From: Sorex araneus
Taxonomy: Eukaryota; Chordata; Mammalia; Eulipotyphla; Soricidae
DNA: 64,000 bases
Direction: 5' to 3'
NCBI RefSeq assembly: GCF_027595985.1
Contig: NC_073305.1
Location: 80,607,974 to 80,671,973, forward strand
Every line of letters starts with the position of its first letter. Position 1 is the first letter of the stretch. The notes beneath the pieces are model-generated. The model saw only the letters and a list, made by a program, of their open reading frames with translations. It was not told where the DNA came from and made no database searches. The position numbers and the translations under genes were made by a program. Below, in pieces: positions 41,986 through 53,231 of the stretch.

Positions 41986-42150
41986 ACCTGGAGAGATAGT
42001 ACAGCAGATAGGGCATTTGCCTTGCACACAACCAACCCAGGTTCAATCTCCAACACCCCATAGGGTGCCCTGAACATCACCAAGAATGGTTTCTGAGCCA
42101 TGAGTAAACCCTGAGCACATCTGCGTATAGCACCTCTTAAAAAAAAATTC
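41986..42150 (+). repeat. Shrew SINE, class 1 (third in the series)
   Basis: ACCTGGAGAGATAGTACAGCAG to CACCTCTTAAAAAAAAATTCC, immediately after the duplicated TAATATCCTGG. More diverged than its neighbours. Confidence 0.85.
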
Positions 42151-42531
42151 CAATATTTTATCAGAGGATTGGACTCCATTGGGGCTGTTGAAAATGACAA
42201 TTGGATTTTTAAAATGTTCTAGAACATTCTATTGGAGCTATTGTATTGTCTGGTGTTCTTTTTGGGACAGTTCATTACCACTCACCTCTAGCCCCACACC
42301 TTGAATGTCTCTTGGGAACTTTAATCTAGAAAAGTTACACTGTGTTCCCTTTTAATTTCCATATCCTGTTCTCCCCAGGCTATGAGAAATGAAATTGAGG
42401 GTTTACAACAAATAAAATAATCTTGAAGTGCATTACTAGAGAGAGGAGTGAGTGGAAAAGCATTGAGGGACAGTTCAATGATGCTTGGGTTGATGGTTTG
42501 GATCATGTGGTTGTCTCTAAACCAGTGGTCA

Positions 42532-43095
42532 TGATGTAGGCAGGTAGATAGGGAAAGGCCCTTGGGAATGAAACTTAGATTATCAAAATCTCCAGGGAGG
42601 AGAATCCTGAGACTGACCCACCCTGTGGATACAGAAAACAGACTTGATAAGACCTTCAGCACACCCTGAGGAGGTTGGACCCCTCCCCATGAAGTTCCTC
42701 AGTTCCCTCGACCTCTCCCTTAACCTGATTAACTTCAGTGACCCAGCTCCAAGGAGACTCCAGAACATTCCGGATCGAGACGAGCTGCAAAGAACCTATA
42801 AAAGACAGCCCAATAGTCCATTCAAGGCTCTCTCCATCTTCGGAGGAGCCCGAGTTATTTCTTGAGCGTGTTACTCCTGCTGTTTTTCTTTTCCACTTAT
42901 CACTTCCTCCTTCCCTAAGACCCTCTAAAATAAAATCTGTTACTGCACTGCTTGTCTACTCCTGAAATTCTTTTCTGCGAGCGAGACAAGAACCCAGTAA
43001 CCCTGGGTCCCAGGTGTTTGAGGCGTTTGGAGAGAAAGTGACCGTCTTTCTCCTCCCCACTTCACATAAGTCACCCGTGGGGCCCACCGACATCA
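42532..43095 (+). mobile_element. Solo LTR, family X, plus orientation
   Basis: 564 bp from TGATGTAGGCAGG to CCGACATCA, with 4-bp target duplication GTCA at 42528-42531 and 43096-43099. Contains CTATAAAAGACAGCCC (TATA) and TAAAATAAAATCTGTTACTGC (poly(A) signal), then a U5 ending GGGGCCCACCGACATCA. Clearly the same family as 41091-41810, which is reversed. Confidence 0.93.
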
Positions 43096-43099
43096 GTCA

Positions 43100-44155
43100 T
43101 ACACTCAAGTTTTCATAAATTCATAATCTCTGGTCACTAATTCCCCTTCACTAGCTTGATTGAACACTTGGTTATTTATGTCAATTCTTAGGAGAAGTTC
43201 ATACCTCATTTTTTTCCTACCCTTTTCCTCTTAAGAAAAATTCAACATGAGCTAAGATTATATCTGATTTTTCCATCAAAGTTCTACAATTTCTACCAAA
43301 GTCCAGATACCAGTGTGACAATCTGTTTCAGTGGAAGGGGTTAGAACTGGTTAGGAAGTAGGTTATTAGAGTCTTTGTTTCAGAAGACATGGGAGAAGAG
43401 CTCTTTATATAGCAACTGAAATCATGAAAATTATTTTTCTGATTTTTACATATGTTGCTATTTTCTCACAAGAAATGTAAGTCTCTACATATCAAATTTC
43501 TCTATTACTAGAATCTTTAGATGCTCAAAAAATTTCTCTATGCTGTGTTTTCTCAGGAAATTTGAAGAAAAGTCTTTATTTTCTAGAAGAATAGGTTAAG
43601 AGCATTTGCTTTCACATGCATGCACAAACTCCCAGGGAAAATCTGACACACAGTGTGTAGCCAGGCCTTGGAAAAGAGTCATTTCTTTCCAAGCAAAGCA
43701 TCTTTATTCCCACTAGAACATTCTTTGTTACTGTCCTCAATAGGGAATTGAGAAAGCAATTTCTTTTCTAGTTACCAGGAGACTTTGAACACATTTTCTT
43801 TTTATTTGCACATCCTGGACTCTTAGAATCACTATTCATGGGAGAAAATAAAAGCAAAAGGGGACATTGTGAAAATTTATATTACAAGGATTAACTAGCC
43901 CTGTCAGAGAGTTGAGTTTACCAGCTTTTGTTTCTTCCAGTCCTTTCTGAAAATTGTTAATTCAAAGTCAGTTTTAGGAATGAATCCAAATGTTGTTTAT
44001 TTTTATACTATAGGTTGTAATCAATTTATGAATCTTGAAATCAGGTCAGCCTGACACACTTTGACCCTCTGACTTCTTTCAGAGTCAAAAGTGAAATTCT
44101 AAATATTAAATGTAAAATTATTTTTAAATTATGGATTATTTTACAATTATTTTGA
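43100..44155. other. Intergenic unique sequence
   Basis: AT-rich, no mobile element or gene recognised. Confidence 0.4.
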
Positions 44156-44159
44156 AATT

Positions 44160-44310
44160 ATGGCTTTTCGACCATACTCAGTGGTGCTCAGAACTTACTC
44201 CTGGCTTGGTGCTCAGTAATTACTCCTGACAGAACTTGGGGGAATACATGGGGTGCCAGGATTGAGCTTGAGTCAAGAGTGTGCAAGGCAAGCACCCTAC
44301 CTGCTGTCTA
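44160..44310 (-). repeat. Shrew SINE, class 1
   Basis: Reverse: CCATACTCAGTGGTGCTCAGAAC, GGGGAATACATGGGGTGCCAGG, GCAAGGCAAGCACCCTACC. Confidence 0.8.
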
Positions 44311-44454
44311 TGAATAAATTAATTAAACAAAACAAAACAGGGTGGGAGAAGGGAAGAAAATGGGAAGAAATGCAACAGTTGTTCTCACTGGCTTCATTCC
44401 ATATTGTAACTCTAAGCCTACTTTCACATATTTTGTCCTCTCATTTATTTTATT

Positions 44455-44635
44455 TAATATTATTTTTGGTTTTTGGATCTCATGCAGTGGTGCTCAGAAC
44501 TTACTCCTGGCTCTGGGCTCAGGGATCACTCCTGGCAGAGCTTCGGGTAAAATATGGGGTACCCGGGCTCAGACCTGGGTCAGCTGTGTGCGAGGCAGGT
44601 GCTCTACCTGCTGCATTATAACACTGGGCCTTGTC
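44455..44635 (-). repeat. Shrew SINE, class 1
   Basis: Reverse: TTTTTGGATCTCATGCAGTGGTGC, AAAATATGGGGTACCCGGGC, ending at an altered head GCTGCATTATAACACTGGGCC. Confidence 0.82.
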
Positions 44636-44769
44636 TTCTCTTTTGTAGTCTTCTCTTTTATTGGCTAGAGGTTGTGGACCAAGTCTGGATGTTTTGTTAT
44701 TAATTTGTGAGAAATGTGCTAACAGCCTGTAGAATGTGGGAGAACCCAACTAAGTATTTGTTTCTTATT

Positions 44770-45000
44770 TTTACAATAAGTTGATCAAATTAAGTCTTTA
44801 TATATTTGACAACTGGATGGATAAGAAATATGCCATTGTTTAAATTTACATTTCTTTAGAAGACACTGATCACCTTTCACTGTTTGTGTGGATATTGTAT
44901 ATTTCTTCATTGGACTATGTATGTATTTCCATTCCACATTAATCTAAGATTTTGTTGATTTTTAACAAATTTATAAAAGAAGTCTTTGACTAAATGTATA
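44770..45000 (-). mobile_element. Possible old LINE-1 fragment
   Basis: AAATTTACATTTCTTTAGAAGACACTGATCACC... GTGTGGATATTGTATATTTCTTCATTGG resembles antisense L1 ORF2 C-terminal sequence. Very diverged. Confidence 0.4.
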
Positions 45001-45075
45001 TAAATTATTACATATGTAATGATCACATTAAATCTTAATGAAGTTTATAAATTAACTTTGTCTTTTAAATTTAAT

Positions 45076-45319
45076 CGATGTATCACTGTTATTCCATTGC
45101 TCATCAATTTGCTCGAGCGGGCACTAGTAATGTCTATATTGTGAGACTTGTTACTGTTTTTGGCATATCAAATATGTCGCAGTAGCTTGCCAGGCTCTGT
45201 CGTTCGGGCTGGATACTCTTGGTAGTTTGCAGGGCTCTCCGAGAAGAGCGGAGGAATCGAACCCAGGTCAGCCACATGCAAGGCAAATGCCCTACCTGCT
45301 GCACTATCGCTCCAGCCCT
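45076..45319 (-). repeat. Shrew SINE, class 2
   Basis: Reverse: ATGTATCACTGTTATTCCATTGCTCATCAATTTGCTCG... CACTATCGCTCCAGCCC. A full copy without an A-tail. Confidence 0.92.
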
Positions 45320-45324
45320 GTTAA

Positions 45325-46295
45325 ATTTAAATTTAATAGTTTCTATTATTCTGAAGTCCAGTTTATCATATTCTTATGTTATAAATGTAATGTTTTTAAA
45401 TCTTTATTTCTCTAGTCTACATCTAGTCTTTCATAATTAACCTACCTCCACAGACTTCTGGCAATAACATAGAAATTAAACAAAACAAGACAAAAAAGAA
45501 TGTGGGAGAACCTCTCTTATGTAATGCTCTGCTTTGGGACCTTTAAGTCATATTTGAGACAACTGAAACATAGGGACTATTCCAGGTGTGGAGAATATAA
45601 AGGAAATGGGACGCCCAGAATGGCTTCTTGATATAGCAATTTTCACACTTCCCAATGACTTTCTAATCCACAGTGACAAGAGCCTTTTACTTGAGCACAA
45701 CTAGAAACGGAATCCCCTAGAATAGCTGCAAAAGAAAAATGTCAGATGAGAGCTAGCAACTGATTGTCAGCCCTCACTTATTTGGTCCTCCTCCTGGTCC
45801 ATATCAGAATTTAGAACTCCATAAGTTTTGTTTAAAGAAAACATTTTAAAATTCCCAGACTGGATAGTGGTGTTGAATATCAACTCCCCCAAAAGCCATC
45901 AGGAAATCTACCTGACCAAGCAAAGCTAAGGGTATTCGACCCTCTGCTATGAAGGCAAACTCCACAGTGACAGAATCATATCATGTCCCAGGGTGGAGCT
46001 TGCAAAAGATTACTTGGAGGATTTTGTTGCTTGCATTTGTTACTTCATAAATTTGGTACCTGATGATATTGGTTTTTGCTAACTTTGTGTTATGGATACC
46101 ACATTTGTGTGCTGGAGATAATACTTTAGTGGAGGGCTGTGAAAACTATATGAAATACTCTTGTGAGTGTGTGTGTCTGTGTTCATGTGTTTGAGAGAGA
46201 TAGAGAGTATATAAAAAAATGCTATTATGCTACTTGCCTCACAGTACTTAAAGCCATATAAACACTGAAGGAAATTGGTAACTGTATTATTGTTT

Positions 46296-46300
<5 letters not shown>
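45325..46300. other. Intergenic unique sequence
   Basis: No gene or mobile element recognised. Confidence 0.4.

Positions 46301-46301
<1 letters not shown>

Positions 46302-46342
<41 letters not shown>
46302..46342. repeat. (GT)n microsatellite
   Basis: About 20 GT units followed by ATGCCGGGGGGCATAGCTGG. A diverged SINE-like sequence may follow to about 46490. Confidence 0.95.
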
Positions 46343-46343
<1 letters not shown>

Positions 46344-46490
46344 CCGGGGGGCATAGCTGGTGGTGCTTGAATAGAAGTGACTCTGAACTCTACTCATTGG
46401 CCACTCCCAGAAGTCTGGTGCTCCCACGTGGTACCAGGGCCTGAACTCAGGTCTCCTGCATGAAAAAATCGAGCTGTCTCTCTGGTTGAG
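46343..46490 (-). repeat. Possible diverged SINE
   Basis: GGTGGTGCTTGAATAGAAG... GGTACCAGGGCCTGAACTCAGGTCTCCTGCATG has the layout of a reverse SINE (body, B-box, head), but many bases are changed. Confidence 0.4.
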
Positions 46491-46591
46491 GACCTCATAT
46501 GTGAACAGCGTTTTATTAATGCTTACAATAAATTTTATTATTGCATTGGAAATTCATTTTTAAAATCCAAATTAATTTTATAATTAATTTG

Positions 46592-46815
46592 GGTACACAG
46601 CAGGTAGGGCATTTGCCTTGCACAAAGCTGACCCAGGTTCAATTCCTCCACCCCTCTCGGAGAGCCCGGCAAGCTACCGAGCATATCCCGCCCGCATGGT
46701 AGGGCCTGCCAAGCTACCCGTGGCATATTCAATATGCCAAAAGCAGTAACAACAAGCCTCAGAGGCGTTACTGGTGCCCACTCAAGCAAATTGATGAACA
46801 ATGGGACGACAGTGC
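46592..46815 (+). repeat. Shrew SINE, class 2, head truncated
   Basis: GGTACACAGCAGGTAGGGC, TCTCGGAGAGCCCGGCAAGC, CATATTCAATATGCCAAAAGCAG, ending ACAGTGCTACTGTGCAGTGCT. Confidence 0.9.
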
Positions 46816-46819
46816 TACT

Positions 46820-47321
46820 GTGCAGTGCTACTTTTAATGAAGAATTTTTACATATATAAATGCAGTAGTTGGGAATTTAGAATGGTTTCCTTTGCCCCTG
46901 TGGTATAGTAGAGGCTCAAGGGGTGCGGAGAGAGAACAGAAGCTGTTTCTGATTCTATCTCTGCACCATATGACACCCTCCGAATCATTGAGGAGAGACT
47001 TGGAGTTTCTGAGCACTGTCTGTGGGGTGTCTGTGGTGGCCTCTTGAGCACTGTCAGGGTGACTCTGCTGCTCTCAAGCATCACAGGGCATGAGCAGCGC
47101 TGCATCTTCAGGCCTCACCTTGTGCTAGCCAATTCAGTTGGCCCCATTTTGCTGGACTTGATTCCCATGTGCCTTGATGTTTGCTCAAGAGGTCCCTCAC
47201 CAAAAAAAGAGGCGAGTGAAATACTTCAGCATCCTTTTTTCTCCTCAAACTATTTAACTAGGGTAGTCACACATCTACAGATAGGTAACTAGATCAGAGA
47301 GTTACCAAAGAATATAAAATC
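46820..47321. other. Intergenic unique sequence
   Basis: No gene or mobile element recognised. Confidence 0.35.
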
Positions 47322-47341
47322 AAAAGTAATATTACATGAGT

Positions 47342-47982
47342 CACCGCCAAGATGTGATCCCGGGGGCCGCACGCATGTGCGGCCTCTCCGCAGCTGTACA
47401 AGCATGAATCCAGACCCAGCAAAACCTCTTTCGGTGTGAGCAACTCCTCGCAGAACGTCTCCAGCCTGAGAACTAAGCCTCGGCCCCGTGCCCGCCCAGG
47501 AGGGGAAAGGTATTTCTCTCTCTCGCCTCTTTCTCTCCGGGGTTGAAGGGCGCGGTGGCCGCCATATTAAGACGACCACAGATTGGGTTTTCAAGCCTGC
47601 AATTATCTAATATCTGGAAGAAATCTCCCTGGACTTGTTGTTAAAGTACAGAAATTCAAAACCGCGTGGCCGCTACTGCGGCCTTATTTGTCTTCACAGT
47701 AGGTCTGAATCTAGTGGGGTACTCCTAACAACAATAGTGAGGTTTGTGTTGAAATATTGAATGTAACCAAAGTAAACAGAATGTAAAATGAAACTTATCA
47801 GTTACAAGGTAGGGGTGTGGGGGGGCGGGATGGGAGGTGTACTGTGTGGGTGTTTTTTTTTTTTGGTGGTGGTGGTATATGGGCACTGGTGAAGGGATGG
47901 TTGTTTCAGCATTGTATAACTGAGACCTAAGCCCGAAAGCATTGTAATCTTCCACACGGTGATTTAATAAAATAAAATAAAA
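47342..47982 (+). mobile_element. Composite retro-insert: GC-rich 5' segment joined to a LINE-1-like 3' end
   Basis: 641 bp bounded by a perfect 20-bp target duplication (47322-47341 and 47983-48002). The first ~360 bp is GC-rich with CpGs, includes GCCGCACGCATGTGCGGC and a GGCCGCCAT (YY1-like, minus sense) at about 47557-47566, and resembles an L1 5' UTR in character. The last ~260 bp ends GGGCACTGGTGAAGGGATGG... GTATAACTGAGACC... AATAAAATAAAATAAAA, which matches the L1 3' end as seen at 37432 (reverse) and 50690. All of ORF1 and ORF2 is missing. It could be a spliced L1 copy or a short non-autonomous family. Confidence 0.75.
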
Positions 47983-48009
47983 AAAAGTAATATTACATGA
48001 GTAAGAAAA

Positions 48010-48960
48010 ATATAATGGCAAAAGTGACTCATCTACTTTTAGCTAAACATTTTATAGGGAATGGGTGAGTGGGCGGTTGGGGTGGGGGGGAGGAGTAATG
48101 AGCTCCTAAGAAAGCCTAGAGGAGGATCAGGAACCCTCCCTGGCAATTCTTGGGAATGAGGACAGAGGTTAATGACAACATGATGTGATACTGCAGAATG
48201 GAGGGCTTCACAGGACAGTTGCAGTGAACAGCTCTAAGACCTGCCTTAGGGCACTTATCACATATGGGCTCATCCAAAGTCAACACATTACCAAGATCTC
48301 TGGGAGGGAGACAGAGGGAAAGAGAGAGAGTGATCGCTTTTCCTGGGGAACGTTTTCCTGTTTAGCCCTGGCTTGCCTGACTTTTTGGAGCAAGCCAGTT
48401 CTGACTCCAAGACAAATATTTCCTTCGCTGTGTTTACCTGCAGTGTTCTGCTTTCTAATTCTTGGCTCTGCTTTCTGGATGGTGTCCACAGACAGGGGAA
48501 GTACACTCCACACTGCACTCCTCTGAAATTCAAATATTTGTTTGGGTTTGGTGGTGGCGGTGAAGGAGTGGGACTGGGGGCTCCCCAGGGTTACTGGCAG
48601 CCACCAAACCTGTACCTCATATGATCTGGAGTTCTTGGATGGCTAGAGATCTCTGGGACCCTACGAAATTCAAGGTATTGCTTTTAAGCACTTTGAGCTC
48701 AAAATTAGGCCCCCAGAGAGTTCCTAATTCACATACTATCCTCATATGCATGGATATTCTGATTTGACTTTCCCAGTGGATTTGGTGGGAGGAGGCAATT
48801 CTTTTTCTTGCATTGAGGTTTGCTTGTGTGATGGTTATTTTAGCCTCCCATTCCTATTTACTGAGCTGGGAGGACCCTAAGGGTCCTGGAATGTCTTGGC
48901 TTCTACTGCAAAGCTAAGAGGAGTCCTTGCCAAGAATACCCTCACAATTTTGGCTTTTAA
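48010..48960. other. Intergenic unique sequence
   Basis: No gene or mobile element recognised with confidence. Several short open frames overlap here on both strands without coding features. Confidence 0.35.
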
Positions 48961-48967
48961 ACATTCT

Positions 48968-49140
48968 TCAAATTTGCTGCTGGACAGATGGTGTAATGGG
49001 TAGGTGTATGCCTCATTTATGGGAGACCTGGGTGGATCTCTGGCAATTCATATGGTCCAAGCCCACCAGGAGTGATCCTGAGGGGAGAGCTTGGAGTAAG
49101 CCCTGAGCACAACCAGGTGTGGCTGCAAAACCAAAACCAA
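48968..49140 (+). repeat. Shrew SINE, class 1, diverged
   Basis: GCTGGACAGATGGTGTAATGGGTAGG, TCATATGGTCCAAGCCCACCAGG, AACCAGGTGTGGCTGCAAAACCAAAACC. Confidence 0.75.
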
Positions 49141-49221
49141 AAAAAAAATTTAAATTCAATTTGATTAGCTCCACCCCAAGTAGATGTATATTTCTTTTTG
49201 ATTTATTCATTTAAAAGGGTA

Positions 49222-49402
49222 GAGGGCTAAAGAGACAGTACAGGGAGTAAGGTGCTTGCCTTATATGTAGCCAACTTGGGTTTGATCCCTGGCCCCACAT
49301 ACAGTTCCCTGAGCACCACCAAGGGTGATCCCTGAGTGCAGAGTCAGGAGTAATCCCTGAGCAGCACTAGATGAGGCTTAAACAAACAAACAAACAAACA
49401 GC
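49222..49402 (+). repeat. Shrew SINE, class 1, with (AAAC)n tail
   Basis: GGGCTAAAGAGACAGTACAGGGAG to CACTAGATGAGGCTTAAACAAACAAACAAAC. Confidence 0.85.
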
Positions 49403-49409
49403 ATCCCCC

Positions 49410-50050
49410 TCCCCAAATAAAAACAACCCCAAACTGAAAAATGTGGATGGTTGGACTTGGTTTATAGCACATTATAAAGTGCAAAGTCTTGTCATCAAAG
49501 GATTCTTTTCTTTTCTTTCTTTTTTCTGAGACTCAAGGCTGAACTTAAAAGGAGTGCACCTAAAGCACAGAGAGACTGCCAGGCACTGTAATGCCTCTTT
49601 GTCCAAAAAACAATTGGAGGAAACAGTTACTGCTGACTCAAAACTTGAGCCTAGTGGAGTTTTAAATCTATTATTTATGGGATTGTAATTCTCCTATTGG
49701 ACTGCTAGTCGGATTGAAGCCTGTGTAGATGTGTTTGTTTCATGTGTTTCTCTTGCATAGCCAAGGCTCTTTGGAGAAGAACTGTGGGGCTCTAGACTCT
49801 TAATGGAAACTGACAATACATCACATGAGATGGAGCCTTGAAGGCTTAAAGCAGGATATGGATAAAATCCTCTGCCTGCAGCTCATTTCAGGATATTTCA
49901 GCACCTCTGCATCTGAGCTCATCACCTAGGTCTCTGCTATGCAACAACAACAACAACAACAACAAAACCATTCATCACTTTAATTCCGTTTGCTCACCTT
50001 GTAACTAGAATTCTAATTTTACGGTAGTAACCCCAAGGCATTAAAATCCT
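49410..50050. other. Intergenic unique sequence with short (CAA)n
   Basis: Only a CAA repeat (about 49943-49965) stands out. Confidence 0.4.
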
Positions 50051-50057
50051 CTACCAC

Positions 50058-50310
50058 CCTGAACTGGAGCGATAGTACAGCAGGTAGGGCATTTGCCTTG
50101 CATTCAGCCAACCCGGGTTTGATTCCTCCATCCCTCTTGGAGAGCCCGGCAAGCCCAGAGTATCCTACCTGCACAGCAGAACCTGGCAAGCTCCCCCCAC
50201 ATGGCATATTCAATATGCCAAAAACAGTAACAAGTCTCACAATGGAGACATTACTGGTGCCCGCTCGAGCAAATCGATGAACAATGGGACAACAGTGCTA
50301 CAGTGCTAAC
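50058..50310 (+). repeat. Shrew SINE, class 2
   Basis: GAACTGGAGCGATAGTACAGCAGG, TCCATCCCTCTTGGAGAGCCC, GCCCGCTCGAGCAAATCGATG, ending GACAACAGTGCTACAGTGCTAA. Confidence 0.93.
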
Positions 50311-50520
50311 CCCCTGGGAGTCATGGAAAGGACTAGAAAAAATAGCTCAAAACAACCCTGAGAAGGTGACTCAGATGAAAAAATAACTCAGGAAACAGGA
50401 AACAACTCTAAAAGGGTGGAATGAGCTTCTGGTGGAATTGCATCTAACTGAGGATCAACTTAGAGCCAGTTGTCATAAGAATTTCTCCCTTCATGGAAGG
50501 TAGTTAAGATATAGGAGGGG

Positions 50521-50785
50521 CCATTATGACAATACTAGTTATAAATTATCACTCTGGACAAGAACTGAGTGTTGAAATCAGGTCAAGGGATATACATGAT
50601 AACTTTTCAGCATCTGTATCGCAAACCATAATGCCTAAAATGACAGAGAAAGAGAAAGAGAGAGATACTGGTGCTGGGAAATTATACTGGTGGAGGGATG
50701 GGTGTTGGAACATTGTATGACTGAAATGCAGTTGTGAACAATTTTGTAATGCTCTATCTCATGGTCATTCAGTTAAAAAAACAAA
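50521..50785 (+). mobile_element. LINE-1 3' end fragment
   Basis: 3' UTR only: GATAACTTTTCAGCATCTG, GCAAACCATAATGCC, a short GA stretch, GGTGGAGGGATGGGTGTTGG, TTGTATGACTGAAATGC, then an A-rich tail. Same order as the L1 at 57880-58640. Confidence 0.85.
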
Positions 50786-51064
50786 AAACAGAAAACCAAG
50801 AATATATCCCTTGCCCCACCTTCCAACTCTGTAAACCTAATTCAGGATGCATTCTGTTAAAATTTCACCAATTTTCTGCCTGAATCATTCTGTTCACATC
50901 CTGTGTTTACTTTGTTTAGATCACAATTCTTTCCCTTAGGCAAGGGAAGTAGAGTGTACCATCATGTTCTAGAATTGTACTCACATATAAAAATATGCTG
51001 ATAATATCAGGTATAAAATCATTTAAAAAATTCTAGTAACTTTTAAGGTAAGAGGTGAAATCAA

Positions 51065-51205
51065 TGGGCCCAGAGAGTTAGTATAGGACTCTGGTGTTTG
51101 TCTTGTATGTGGCCAACCCCACACTGCATGTGATTTTTCGATCCACCACCAGGAATGAACCCTAAACACAGAGCAGGAGCAAGCCAGGTGTAGCCCCAAA
51201 ATCAT
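51065..51205 (+). repeat. Shrew SINE, class 1, diverged
   Basis: GGCCCAGAGAGTTAGTATAGGAC, GTATGTGGCCAACCCC, GCAAGCCAGGTGTAGCCCC. Confidence 0.7.
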
Positions 51206-51339
51206 GAAATAGGCAAAATTAATTTTAGATATTTTGGGGGGTCAGAGGTCTCCCAGATGGTGTTCCGGATGTCGGGGAGTCTCTCCCAGTGATTGAAACC
51301 CATCTGGAGTGGTAATTTAGGAAAGGACGCAAGGATACT

Positions 51340-51500
51340 TGTTGCAGTCCTGCTTAGATTCTGTGGTCCCAGGGATTATCTGGGCCACCCTGGTGGTACT
51401 AAGGGGACTCCAAGGCCCCCCCCCCCAATGGTATTTAGAGACTAGGGAAGGAACTGGAGTCTGCAACATGCAAAGCGTGAGTACTCTCTCTCCAAACCAA
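51340..51500 (-). repeat. Possible SINE remnant
   Basis: GGTGGTACTAAGGGGACTCC... GGAACTGGAGTCTGCAACATGCAAAGCGTGAGTACTCTC has a reverse SINE layout but is very diverged. Confidence 0.4.
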
Positions 51501-51501
51501 T

Positions 51502-51692
51502 TTTTTTTTTTTTGCTGTTTTTTGTTGTTTGGGGATCACATCCAGTTTTGCTCAAGGTATACTCCTGACTTTGTACTCAGGTAACACTTCTGGTGGGTTT
51601 GGAGGACCTTAATGTTGTATCAGGGATTGAACCGGGCCTGGTCCCATGCAAGGAATGTGCCCTACCTGTTGCATTGCTCTCGGTCCTCCAGA
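51502..51692 (-). repeat. Shrew SINE, class 1
   Basis: Reverse T-tail, GGGGATCACATCCAGTTTTGCTCAAGG, TCAGGGATTGAACCGGGCC, GTTGCATTGCTCTCGGTCC. Confidence 0.85.
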
Positions 51693-51699
51693 CTAAGTT

Positions 51700-52465
51700 T
51701 TCATGATATTTTAGTTTGTTTCAATATAAATCAAATATTTTTACTTCAATATATGGTTCTGGTCACGTTCCAAGGAAGCTAGTGGGTGGACATTGTAGCC
51801 CTGGAGTCAATCTCCTTGATGTGTAATTAATACTTTATTAAGTCCCAAGATAACTTTTTAGTCAGGTACTGGAACGTCTAATAAATTGTAGACAATTGCA
51901 AAAAACGTGTTTTGTACCTGGCCAATCCTTACAGAACCCTTAACTTACAGTGGTTAGGCAGATATTTAATTTGTTTATATGATGTATATGTGTCTATCTC
52001 TACTGCTCCATCTCCTACATTTTTAATACCTTCATAAAAAGGTAATACATAGTCCAAGGATCCAGATATGTAAAGATGATGGATCAGAGTACCTTATTAC
52101 TATTCAATGACACTGGGAAGGGAGCTTCTAAGGTTGTCCCTGATTATGCCTACTTTCCCAAAATTTGTATCCTCATGTAGTCAACTCACACCTACCTTGA
52201 GTTATCTGGATTCCTAGTGCCCAGGGGTACCTTGGCACAAATCAGTAAGATGGCATAAAGGTGATGGATATCATTTCCATCATTGTTTTACAAGAGAATG
52301 TGCCCTCTGTCTTGATAAAAGTATGCATATTCTTTTGTCTTTCATGCTTTGCTGAAATAAGTGGACATATAGGAGCATCCTAAGTGGTAAGAATCAGATG
52401 CGGTTGGTAATAAACAGGCAACAAGTCATTGGGGATAAAGTTAAATTTAGGATATAATTCTAATA
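51700..52465. other. Intergenic unique sequence
   Basis: No gene or mobile element recognised. Confidence 0.4.
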
Positions 52466-52469
52466 GTTT

Positions 52470-52678
52470 TTCCAATTTAACACTACTGATATTTGTGGTC
52501 AGGCAATTCTTTCTTGCTGGAACTTTGCTGTTTTGTGCTTTGTAAGGTGTTTAGTAGTACCCCTGAGTGACCCCCACCCATGCTGCAGCTGTAAAATTTT
52601 TGCAGCTGTAACAGCCCAAGGTATCTCCAAACATCCACTAGAGGCAAAATCTATTGAGAACCAACCACTTCTCATTCG
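52470..52678 (-). mobile_element. MER5-like hAT DNA transposon remnant
   Basis: AACACTACTGATATTTGTGG... AATTCTTTCTTGCTGGAACTTTGC... GTTTAGTAGTACCCC... ATCCACTAGAGGCAAAATCTATTGAGAACCA follows the reverse MER5A-type consensus I know from other mammals, ending in the TTGAGAACCACT terminal motif. Confidence 0.7.
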
Positions 52679-52689
52679 TGAGGCAGAGA

Positions 52690-53225
52690 AAGATGCAGAG
52701 TGAATTAAATAAAGAGGAAAAGAGGACATAGGAAGGAGAGACAGTGTGCAGGAAATAGAAAAAAAATTATCTTTAAGGATAAAAGAAGATTTGAATTAAT
52801 AAAACAAGAACATGAGGCAATAAAATAGAAAAATCCAGGATTGGAAAATACTCTTAGTAAGTGATTATTTATTGATAAAGAGGAAAATTAAATAGAAGCT
52901 TTGGAAGAGAAAGTTGAAAAAATTTCCCAGAAAACCTAATGATGAAGGGAGAGAATATTGTAGAGAAAGACTTAAAAATAAAAAGAGTTAAAGGATAATT
53001 TCATATGAGGTGAGATCCAAATGATAGATATCCCAAAACAGAGAGCAGGAAGTTAGAGAATGGGAATGCTTAAAACAATTAGTTCAAGAAAAATGTCCAC
53101 AAATTAAAACTGTGTCCAGCTTTAGAGGATCCAGAACCCAGCACGTGAAATTTCACAATAGATGAACAAAATAGCAATACAAGTTTCCAGGCAGAAAGTG
53201 CAGGTTTCATAATGAATTAAGAATC
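52690..53225. other. Intergenic A/G-rich sequence
   Basis: Purine-rich stretch dominated by GAAAA and AGAGA words; no element or gene recognised. Confidence 0.4.
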
Positions 53226-53231
53226 GGACAG

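Noticed and set aside
48185-48533. Overlapping frames of 113, 81 and 77 codons
   Set aside because: Frames occur on both strands with no domain, no splice-site support and no family match.
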